The notes under the pieces were generated by a model. It was not told the origin of the DNA. It saw nothing but the letters and a program-made list of their open reading frames with translations, and ran no database searches. Shown here one piece after another: positions 1 to 5,508 of a stretch of DNA of 5,747 nt; within the stretch, counting starts at the first letter, position 1; every line of letters starts with the position of its first letter. This DNA is from JACVRW01 sp040509755 (GTDB taxonomy: Bacteria > Actinomycetota > Thermoleophilia > Solirubrobacterales > Thermoleophilaceae), in contig JBEVKF010000014.1 of NCBI GenBank assembly GCA_040509755.1, positions 1 to 5,747 of the forward strand, written 5' to 3'. The position numbers and the translations under genes are program-made.

Positions 1-344
1 GGATCGCCTGGCGGGTGGCGGACGTGGTCGCGGCGATTCGCGAGACGGCTCCGGTGGACGCCCTGCGGGTGGACGGCGGTCTGACCAACGAACCACTGGT
101 GCTGCAGCTGCAGGCGGATTCGATCGGCGCGCCCGTCGAGGCCGCCGGAGCCGACGCGACCGTGCTCGGGGCGGCCGCACTGGGCGGGGTGGGAGCCGGG
201 GTGATCGGCTCGCTCATGGAGCTGCCCGAGATGCTGCCCGCCGACCGTCGGGTCGAGCCCGAGCGGGAGGAGAGCTGGCGCACGACCGAGCACGAGCGCT
301 GGCGAGAGTTCGTCCGCGCGACGGAGGCGCTCGATCCGCGATAG
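1..344 (+). CDS. FGGY-family carbohydrate kinase, C-terminal part (glycerol kinase-like)
   Basis: The gene enters from the left edge and is in frame from base 3, giving 113 visible residues to the TAG at 342-344. The stretch reading IAWRVADVVAAI, then LRVDGGLTNEPLVLQLQAD, then ATVLGAAALGGVGAG matches the C-terminal actin-like ATPase lobe of FGGY kinases. In that family the DGG loop and the following LGAA helix contribute to nucleotide binding. The tail (RRVEPEREESW, then a charged helix with W) resembles the end of glycerol kinases, which make sn-glycerol 3-phosphate from glycerol and ATP in the cytoplasm. The usual ETTALGAA is DATVLGAA here, and the substrate-binding N-terminal lobe is outside the window. 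Glycerol is therefore the likeliest substrate but not proven, and no gene symbol is given. It is unrelated in function to the downstream potassium genes. Confidence 0.8.
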   Translation, partial: IAWRVADVVAAIRETAPVDALRVDGGLTNEPLVLQLQADSIGAPVEAAGADATVLGAAALGGVGAGVIGSLMELPEMLPADRRVEPEREESWRTTEHERWREFVRATEALDPR

Positions 345-376
345 TCGGATCGGGCCGTCCTAAACTCGAAATTGAG

Positions 377-1780
377 ATGAATCAGATGCGTTCGCGGCCC
401 CCCATTGGCCGCATCGCCGCCGCGACCCTCGAGACACTCGCCTGGGTAGGCCTCGCCACCGCGCTGGTGGCCCTCCTCGATTCGGTCGCCACGCCGGCCG
501 GTCTCGGCAGCCTCTACCTGATCGCAGTGCTCGCCGTTGCGATCCGCCGCGGCCAGGTCGCCGCGCTTGCGGCCGCCGTGCTCGGCGTGCTGACCCTCAA
601 TTTCTTCTTCATCAAGCCCCTTCACCAGCTCACGATCGCCGACTCGGACAACGTGGTTGCGCTCGCGGTCCTGCTGCTGGCAGCGCTGGTCGTCGGTCGG
701 CTGGCCGGGCAGTCGCGGCACCGAGCCGCCGAGGCCGAGCTGCGCGCGGCCCAGGCCGCCGCCCGGGAGCACGAGGCGATCATGCTCGCCGATGCAGCCA
801 CCGCGCTGCTCGGCGGGACCGATGATCTTGTGGCGGGAATCTCGGCGAGCCTCGAGGCGGCCGGCCACGGGGAGCTTCGCCTCGACGCCAGCGCCGCGCC
901 CAGGGCTCGGGAGGGTGAAAGGGTCCTGCGGCTGCCCACCGAGGAACGCTCCGTCTGGCTGTATGCAGGCGAGTCGTCGGGCTGGTCCGATGCCGACCTC
1001 GACAGGGTCGCGCGGCCGCTCGCCACGCTGCTGGACATTGCGGCCGAGCGCGAGCGCGCCGCCGCGCGCGGCGCCGAGGCCGAAGCGGCTCGCCAGGCCG
1101 ACGCCGCCAAGACCGTGATCCTGCACGCCGTCTCACACGACCTGCGCTCGCCGCTCACGTCGATCCGGACCGCGGCGGCCGGGCTGCGCGAGCAGGGAAC
1201 CACCGCCGATGATCGGATCGCACTGATCGACGCGATCGAGGCCGAGTCGGATCGCCTTACCCGACTGATCGGAAATCTGCTTGACCTCTCCCGGATCGAG
1301 GCCGGGGCGGTTTATCCGCGTACGGACTGGTGCGACCTGCTCGACGTGATTTCGACCGCGGTCTCCCACAGCCGCGATGACCACACGGAGCGACGAATTC
1401 AAATCGAGGTGGATGCAGAGCTGCCATTCGTGCGCGCCGATGCCTCACAACTGGAGCGCGTCTTCTCCAACCTGATCGAGAATGCGCTGCGCTTCTCTCC
1501 CCACGACCAGCCCGTGCGCATCAGCGGCGGTGTCGGGGCGGGCAAGGTGACGGTCCGGGTCATCGATCGAGGGCCCGGGGTGCCAGTGTCTCAGCGGAAC
1601 GCGATCTTCAAGCCGTTCCACACTGGCGACCAACGCGAGGGCGCCGGCCTCGGACTCGCGATCTGCAAGGGCTTCGTAGAGGCAAACGGCGGCGAGCTGC
1701 GCCTGCAGGCCGACTCCGCGGACGGAACGGCGTTCGCCGTCTCGTTCCCGCTGGTTGAGCAGCCGGCCACAGTCGGATGA
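377..1780 (+). CDS. kdpD: KdpD-type sensor histidine kinase, short form (DUF4118-HisKA-HATPase)
   Basis: This is a membrane histidine kinase of 467 residues that would phosphorylate the regulator encoded next to it. Four hydrophobic segments lie at about residues 19-37, 42-56, 60-78 and 92-110. The signature LNFFFIKPLHQLTIAD between the third and fourth is typical of the KdpD membrane domain (DUF4118). A linker of about 130 residues, rich in Ala and Glu and with a degenerate GAF-like part, follows. The H-box SHDLRSPLTS has the phospho-acceptor His254. The N-box NLIENALRF (Asn365, Asn369), G1 DRGPGVP (Asp397) and G2 GAGLGLAI (from 422) are all intact, so catalysis looks functional. Classical KdpD is about 900 residues; the N-terminal KdpD nucleotide-binding domain and its Usp domain are absent here. 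ATG 377 is used; ATG 386 is a possible alternative, and neither has a good ribosome site. The stop overlaps the next start by ATGA. Confidence 0.9.
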   Translation: MNQMRSRPPIGRIAAATLETLAWVGLATALVALLDSVATPAGLGSLYLIAVLAVAIRRGQVAALAAAVLGVLTLNFFFIKPLHQLTIADSDNVVALAVLLLAALVVGRLAGQSRHRAAEAELRAAQAAAREHEAIMLADAATALLGGTDDLVAGISASLEAAGHGELRLDASAAPRAREGERVLRLPTEERSVWLYAGESSGWSDADLDRVARPLATLLDIAAERERAAARGAEAEAARQADAAKTVILHAVSHDLRSPLTSIRTAAAGLREQGTTADDRIALIDAIEAESDRLTRLIGNLLDLSRIEAGAVYPRTDWCDLLDVISTAVSHSRDDHTERRIQIEVDAELPFVRADASQLERVFSNLIENALRFSPHDQPVRISGGVGAGKVTVRVIDRGPGVPVSQRNAIFKPFHTGDQREGAGLGLAICKGFVEANGGELRLQADSADGTAFAVSFPLVEQPATVG

Positions 1781-2466
1781 CGGCCCGAGACTCGCGGGTG
1801 CTCGTCGTGGATGACGAGCCCCAGATCGTCAGGGGGCTGAGGGTGATCCTCACCAACGCCGGCTACCGGGTGGAGGAGGCGACCACGAAGCAAGAGGCTC
1901 TCGACGCGGTCTCGGTGAGGCCACCCGACGCGATCGTGCTCGATCTGATTCTCCCCGACGGCGACGGGGTCGAGGTGGCGGAGGAGATCAGGCGCTGGAG
2001 CCAGGTGCCGATCGTCGTGCTCTCGGCCGTCGGCGACGAGCGCCAGAAGGTGCGTGCGCTCGACGCCGGGGCTGACGACTACGTCACCAAGCCGTTCGGC
2101 AGCGAGGAGCTGCTCGCCCGGATGCGAGCGGTGCTGCGGCGCAGAAGTGAGGACGGCGAGGGTCCGGTACGTGTCGGCGATCTCGAGATCGACCTCGCCG
2201 ATCGGGCCGTGCGGCGAGCCGGGGAGGAGGTCCACCTCACCCCGATCGAGTTCGATCTGCTCAGCCAACTCGCGGAGCATCCGGGGCGCCTGGTCACCCA
2301 CCGCCAGCTGCTCCAGGAGGTCTGGGGTCCCGGCTACGAGGACGAGACCCACTACCTCCGCGTGCACTTCGCCCACATTCGCGCCAAGCTCGAACCGGAT
2401 CCTTCGAACCCTCGTTACGTGATCACGGAGCCGGGTATCGGCTACCGACTGCGCGCGGAACAGTAG
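1777..2466 (+). CDS. kdpE: KdpE-type OmpR-family response regulator
   Basis: This is a 229-residue cytoplasmic response regulator. The receiver domain (about 6-120) has the acidic pocket Asp12/Asp13, the phospho-acceptor Asp56 in IVLDLILPDGDG, the switch residue Ser83 and the invariant Lys105 in VTKPF. A winged-helix DNA-binding domain covers about 130-227. Its end, THYLRVHFAHIRAKLEPDP followed by RYVITEPGIGYRL, is very characteristic of KdpE among OmpR-family regulators. Length and domain order are normal for the family. It starts inside the kinase gene (ATGA overlap) with no clear ribosome site of its own, which suggests translational coupling and cognate partnership. In enterobacteria KdpE activates kdpFABC; here no kdp pump genes follow in the window and the next operon is usp-kup. 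Identity as a KdpE-type regulator is well supported; its targets are inferred. Confidence 0.93.
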   Translation: MTARDSRVLVVDDEPQIVRGLRVILTNAGYRVEEATTKQEALDAVSVRPPDAIVLDLILPDGDGVEVAEEIRRWSQVPIVVLSAVGDERQKVRALDAGADDYVTKPFGSEELLARMRAVLRRRSEDGEGPVRVGDLEIDLADRAVRRAGEEVHLTPIEFDLLSQLAEHPGRLVTHRQLLQEVWGPGYEDETHYLRVHFAHIRAKLEPDPSNPRYVITEPGIGYRLRAEQ

Positions 2467-2471
2467 ATCTG

Positions 2472-2520
2472 CGCCTCGGCTCGGATTTAGCGAAATCTCT
2501 ACGCAGCCGAGGCGGTTCTT
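2472..2520 (+). terminator. Compound hairpin, probable intrinsic terminator after kdpE
   Basis: A perfect 10-bp stem forms from CGCCTCGGCT (2472-2481) and AGCCGAGGCG (2505-2514). Inside its 23-base loop is a second small stem, GATTT (2484-2488) with AAATC (2493-2497), around the loop AGCG. A short T-rich run, TTCTT (2516-2520), follows. It begins six bases after the kdpE stop, so it likely ends or attenuates the kdpDE transcript before usp-kup. The T-tract is weak, as is common in high-GC bacteria. Confidence 0.65.
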
Positions 2521-2538
2521 AGCGGGTGCTTAGCGGGT
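2518..2538 (+). promoter_or_regulatory. Tandem direct repeat, candidate KdpE/OmpR-family operator for usp-kup
   Basis: CTTAGCGGGT occurs exactly twice, at 2518-2527 and 2529-2538, start-to-start 11 bases, or one helical turn. A related TTTAGCG lies at 2486-2492. OmpR-family regulators bind head-to-tail to direct repeats with this spacing. The known enterobacterial KdpE site likewise consists of two 6-base half-sites separated by 5 bases, as in CTTAGC-N5-CTTAGC here. The repeat ends 27 bases before the usp start codon. A weak -10-like TGGAAT (2551-2556) follows 12 bases downstream, so the repeats would sit where a -35 element normally is. The regulatory role is inferred. Confidence 0.5.
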
Positions 2539-2565
2539 CGCACTCGACCATGGAATTGAGACGCC

Positions 2566-3063
2566 ATGGCCGAGCTCAAGCAACGCGGATATCACTCGAC
2601 TCTCGTCCCGATCCTGGGCACCAGCGTCGATCACGAGGCGATGGCGCGGGCCGCGAAGCTGGTCGCGCCCGACGGCGCCGTAGAGGCCGTTTACGTGCTC
2701 AAGGTCCCCGAACAGCTGCCGCTCGACGGAGGTCTTGAGCAAGAGGAGCAGGAAGCGCGGCGGGTGCTGGAGGTAGCGCGTCTGCAGGCGACGGTCGCCG
2801 GCTGCAGGGTGCGCTGCCGGCTGATCCGGACGCGGAGCCCGGGGCGCGCGATTGTCGAGGAGGCGGAGGAGCGCCGCTCGGACCTGATCTACATCTCGAC
2901 TGAGCACGCCCCCAGCGAGGAGGGGCTGCTCGGCCCGACGACCAGATACGTCCTCGCCCACCGGCCATGCCGGGTCGTCGTCGAGCACGATCCGACCACC
3001 GCTGGGATTGGACAGAACGGAGACGGCGTAGTCCCGGCGGGTGTGCTTGTGGGGGGCGGATAG
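2566..3063 (+). CDS. Universal stress protein (UspA-like) family protein
   Basis: This is a 165-residue soluble protein with a single Usp fold over about residues 9-141. The first strand reads YHSTLVPILGTSVD, the helix following it is MARAAKLVA, and the second strand with its extension is VEAVYVLKVPEQLPLD. The fourth strand is DLIYIS (106-111), and the final strand is RPCRVVVEH (133-141). The family's ATP-binding G-2X-G-9X-G(S/T) loop is not recognisable in 112-128 (SEEGLLGPTTRY), so nucleotide binding is doubtful. A Gly/Pro-rich tail (142-165), unlike the Usp core, follows. The start ATG 2566 has only weak purine runs upstream (GGA 2552-2554, GAG 2558-2560). kup starts one base after the stop, so the two are co-translated and functionally linked. 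Usp domains are known to accompany K+ transport and KdpD proteins; a regulatory role on Kup or the kinase is inferred. A broken second copy lies downstream of kup. Confidence 0.85.
   Translation: MAELKQRGYHSTLVPILGTSVDHEAMARAAKLVAPDGAVEAVYVLKVPEQLPLDGGLEQEEQEARRVLEVARLQATVAGCRVRCRLIRTRSPGRAIVEEAEERRSDLIYISTEHAPSEEGLLGPTTRYVLAHRPCRVVVEHDPTTAGIGQNGDGVVPAGVLVGGG
3051..3060 (+). promoter_or_regulatory. Ribosome binding site deciding the kup start
   Basis: The purine-rich GGGGGGCGGA lies inside the last codons of the universal stress protein gene and ends four bases before GTG 3065. No comparable sequence precedes the in-frame GTG at 3041, which would add eight residues and overlap usp by 23 bases. 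This favours 3065 as the kup start. Confidence 0.5.
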
Positions 3064-3064
3064 C

Positions 3065-5191
3065 GTGAGCGAAATCGATCCGCGGCACAACCATCCTCTT
3101 CACGAGGCATCGCACACGGTTGGTGTGAAGGAGCCTCCGAAAGCAGAGGATGGCAAGGTTCGCACGGGCAAGCGGCCCGGCGAGAAGCAGATCTTCAACG
3201 AGGCTTCGCACAAGCTCGGCTACTGGCGGCCAGAGGCTCCGAGTGACAAGGCAGAGGACGCGGAGGCCGTTCGCAAGCGCTTCGAAGCGCTGCAGGACAC
3301 CAAGCGGGACGTAATCACCGACGCCAGCAAGCTCGTGCTCGCACTTGGCGCCCTCGGCGTCGTCTACGGCGACATCGGGACGAGCCCGCTGTACACCGAG
3401 CAGGTCATCTTCACGACCCACCGAGCCGCCGCGCACGCGACGACGGCTGGCGTCTGCGGGGTCGTCTCGCTGATCTTCTGGGCCCTGACGATCATCGTCT
3501 CAATCAAGTACGCGGGGTTCATCATGCGCGCCCACAACCATGGGGACGGCGGCATCATGGCGCTGGCCTCCCTCCTCCAGCGTCACAAGGCCACCCGCGT
3601 GGCGACGCTGGTGACCCTCGGTATCTTCGGCGCCGCGCTGTTCTTCGGCGACGGGATCATCACGCCCGCGATCTCGGTCCTCGGCTCGGTTCAGGGCCTG
3701 AAGGTGATCGAGCCGCAGCTCGCTCACCTCGTGGTGCCGATTTCGGTTGTGATCCTGCTCGCCCTCTTTTTCATCCAGCGGCGCGGGTCGGGCACGATCG
3801 GATTTCTGTTCGGTCCGGTGATCCTGGTCTGGTTCATCGCGATCGGGCTCCTGGGACTGAACCAGGTGCTCAAGGATCCGGCGGTCTTTCAGGCGCTGTC
3901 ACCGACGTGGGGAGCTCGGTTCCTGGCCGACCACGGCGCGGCGGGATTCCTGACGCTCGGCGGAGTGGTTCTCGCCGTCACCGGCGCGGAGACCCTGTAC
4001 GCGGACAGGGGTCACTTCGGCGCCGGGCCGATTCGGCTCGGCTGGTTTGCGGTCGCGTTCCCCGCCCTGATGCTCAACTACCTCGGCCAAGGGGTCCTGA
4101 TCCGCGATGACCCGAGCACGGCGGTCAACCCCTTCTTCCTGATGGTTCCCGACTGGGCCCAGTACCCGATGCTCTTCCTCGCCACCGCGGCGACCATCAT
4201 CGCCTCCCAGGCCGCGATCTCGGGTTCGTTCTCGGTTGCCCGGCAGGCGGTCCAGCTCGGGTACCTACCACGCCTCACCGTCCTCCACCCCTCGAAGGTC
4301 GAGGGGCAGATCTACGTCCCGATCGTCAACTGGGGGCTCTGTATCGGGGTGATCACGCTCGCGCTGATCTTCCAGTCCGCCGACAAGCTCGGAGACATCT
4401 ACGGCGTCGCCGTCACCGGGACCTTCATCCTCAACACGCTGCTCTTCGCGGGGGTCGCCCGGCTGCTTTGGCGGACTCCGAAGCGGAGGCTCGTGCCGAT
4501 CGTGGTCCTGTTCTTGACCGTGGAGGTGTCGTTCTTCGCCGCCAACATCGCCAAGGTCGAGCATGGAGCCTGGCTTCCGCTCGTCGTTGCGCTGGTGATC
4601 TCGATCGTGATGATCAACTGGCGCCGGGGGCAGGAGATCGTCACTCGCATTCGGACCGCCAAGGAGGGGTCCCTCACCGAGTTCCTGGATCGCCTCGCTG
4701 CCGAGGACCCTCCACCGGCCCGAGTTCCCGGCGTGGCCGTCTACCTCCATCCAACCAAGGAGACCACCCCGTTGGCGCTCCGGATCGAGGTCGAGAACAC
4801 CCACACGTTCACGCAGAGGGTCGTGATTGTCTCGGTGGATATGGTCAGCATCCCGCACGTCGAGGACTTCGAGCGGTTCACGGTCGAGGAGATCGGAGGC
4901 GATTTCAGGGTGTTCCACGTGACGGTCAGGAACGGCTACCACGAGCCGATCGACGTCCCGGCCGCGCTGCGGCTCTGCCGCAAGCAGGGTCTGCTCGAAC
5001 GCAACCTCGACCTCGAGCATGCCTCCTACTTCGTTTCGCGAATCGCGATCAAGCCGACCGACGCCCCGCCGATGCGGGCTTGGCGCAAGAAGCTGTTCGT
5101 CGGGATGGCCCGGAACGCGACGAGCCCGATCGACGCCTTCCAGCTGCCCAGCGAGAAGACGGTAATCGTCGGCTCGCAGATCACTCTGTGA
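3065..5191 (+). CDS. kup: Kup-family low-affinity potassium uptake permease (K+/H+ symporter)
   Basis: This is a 708-residue inner-membrane K+ transporter of the KUP/HAK/KT family. After a hydrophilic N-terminal extension of about 88 residues comes the family signature GVVYGDIGTSPLY (98-110). HNHGDGGIMAL (157-167), GDGIITPAIS (195-204), TGAETLYADRGHFG, IASQ and ISGSFS (379-390) and GQIYVPIVNW (414-423) follow in order. About twelve membrane segments are expected up to about residue 518. The rest is the usual cytoplasmic C-terminal domain, ending in the strand-rich KTVIVGSQITL. E. coli Kup has 622 residues; the excess is mostly the N-terminal extension, which contains a duplicated EASH-x-x-G motif at 14-20 and 46-52. 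The GTG at 3065 is preferred over GTG 3041 because of the purine-rich sequence just before it and the one-base gap to usp. Co-expression with usp is likely, and control by the upstream KdpDE pair is plausible. Confidence 0.95.
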   Translation: MSEIDPRHNHPLHEASHTVGVKEPPKAEDGKVRTGKRPGEKQIFNEASHKLGYWRPEAPSDKAEDAEAVRKRFEALQDTKRDVITDASKLVLALGALGVVYGDIGTSPLYTEQVIFTTHRAAAHATTAGVCGVVSLIFWALTIIVSIKYAGFIMRAHNHGDGGIMALASLLQRHKATRVATLVTLGIFGAALFFGDGIITPAISVLGSVQGLKVIEPQLAHLVVPISVVILLALFFIQRRGSGTIGFLFGPVILVWFIAIGLLGLNQVLKDPAVFQALSPTWGARFLADHGAAGFLTLGGVVLAVTGAETLYADRGHFGAGPIRLGWFAVAFPALMLNYLGQGVLIRDDPSTAVNPFFLMVPDWAQYPMLFLATAATIIASQAAISGSFSVARQAVQLGYLPRLTVLHPSKVEGQIYVPIVNWGLCIGVITLALIFQSADKLGDIYGVAVTGTFILNTLLFAGVARLLWRTPKRRLVPIVVLFLTVEVSFFAANIAKVEHGAWLPLVVALVISIVMINWRRGQEIVTRIRTAKEGSLTEFLDRLAAEDPPPARVPGVAVYLHPTKETTPLALRIEVENTHTFTQRVVIVSVDMVSIPHVEDFERFTVEEIGGDFRVFHVTVRNGYHEPIDVPAALRLCRKQGLLERNLDLEHASYFVSRIAIKPTDAPPMRAWRKKLFVGMARNATSPIDAFQLPSEKTVIVGSQITL

Positions 5192-5210
5192 TCCCGGGGT
5201 GGTTCCCGGA

Positions 5211-5222
5211 CTCGACCCGCGC
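5211..5222 (+). repeat. 12-base direct repeat, copy 1 (copy 2 at 5433-5444)
   Basis: CTCGACCCGCGC occurs exactly at 5211-5222 and again at 5433-5444, flanking the usp remnant. The second copy supplies the left arm of the 11-bp hairpin at 5433-5459. In RNA, copy 1 could pair with the same right arm (5449-5459). The repeat may be a recombination scar or a chance GC-rich match. Confidence 0.45.
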
Positions 5223-5274
5223 AAGCAATACCGGATCCCCCGCCCCGGGCGGCCCGTCGGGTTCGTCGAGGTCC

Positions 5275-5420
5275 TACCACTCGGCACTCGTCCCGATCCT
5301 GGGCACGAGCGTCGACACGTGCTCGCGCACCGTCCCTGCAGAGTGGTCGGCGAGCACGATCCGACCACAGCTGGGATTGGACCGAACGGCGACGGGGTGG
5401 TGCCCTCGGGGGTGCTCATG
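5275..5420 (+). pseudogene. Universal stress protein gene remnant, internally deleted and frameshifted
   Basis: Two segments match the intact usp gene upstream of kup. Bases 5275-5316 match 2590-2631 (37 of 42 identical by hand count; YHSALVPILGTSVD). Bases 5319-5420 match 2950-3051 (83 of 102 identical; VLAHRPCRVVGEHD, then TTAGIGPNGDGVVPSGVL). About 316 bases of the middle are missing, including the whole central fold. 316 is not a multiple of three, so the two halves are in different frames. The original ATG is also lost. Differences fall mostly at silent third positions (14 of 18 changed codons in the second segment), so the copy evolved as a working protein gene before it was broken. The C-terminal half stays open to TAA 5445-5447, and a GTG-started reading frame from 5199 runs through it. 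Translation of that chimera is possible but unlikely to give a Usp fold. Confidence 0.85.
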
Positions 5421-5432
5421 CCCCCTAAAGCC

Positions 5433-5459
5433 CTCGACCCGCGCTAAACGCGGGTCGAG
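5433..5459. terminator. Perfect 11-bp hairpin between converging genes, probable bidirectional terminator
   Basis: CTCGACCCGCG (5433-5443) and CGCGGGTCGAG (5449-5459) form a perfect 11-bp, mostly G/C stem with a 5-base loop, CTAAA. No T-run follows on either strand, as is common for high-GC actinobacterial terminators. It lies between the plus-strand usp-kup unit with its remnant and the minus-strand permease gene ending at 5509, so it could stop transcription from both sides. Confidence 0.7.
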
Positions 5460-5508
5460 TGGGCGGCTTGCGCACCGCGCCCTGGTGGGCCCGGGTGGCC
5501 GCGCAGCC

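Noticed and set aside
361..366. TAAACT as a -10 element for kdpDE
   Set aside because: It fits TANNNT, but there is no acceptable -35 at 16-18 bases upstream and the start codon is only 10 bases away. I cannot support a promoter on this alone.
622..1203. Minus-strand open frame of 193 codons opposite the kinase gene
   Set aside because: Low-complexity Ser/Ala/Arg translation, antisense to the DUF4118/HisKA coding region; a shadow frame.
2467..2565. A c-di-AMP (ydaO-type) riboswitch upstream of the potassium transport operon
   Set aside because: Such riboswitches are known before potassium transporter genes, but the gap is only 99 bases, and it is taken up by a hairpin and direct repeats with no recognisable ydaO core.
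3041..3064. Earlier GTG start for kup at 3041
   Set aside because: It would overlap usp and add MCLWGADS without a good ribosome site. GTG 3065 has a purine-rich stretch at suitable spacing and abuts the usp stop.
5192..5260. GC-rich small stems after kup (CCGGG 5194-5198 with CCCGG 5205-5209; CCGCC/GGCGG near 5240-5252)
   Set aside because: Stems of five pairs without a T-run are expected by chance at this composition; not called as a terminator.
4265..5419. Long minus-strand open frame of 384 codons opposite kup
   Set aside because: It is antisense to the well-supported kup gene and the usp remnant. Its translation is rich in Arg, Gly, Pro and Asp with no recognisable domain, typical of a shadow frame in GC-rich DNA.
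5199..5447. Possible 82-residue protein started at GTG 5199
   Set aside because: Its second half is the C-terminal end of the deleted usp copy, and its first half is out of frame with the usp N-terminal remnant. No ribosome site is evident, so it is better read as part of a pseudogene.
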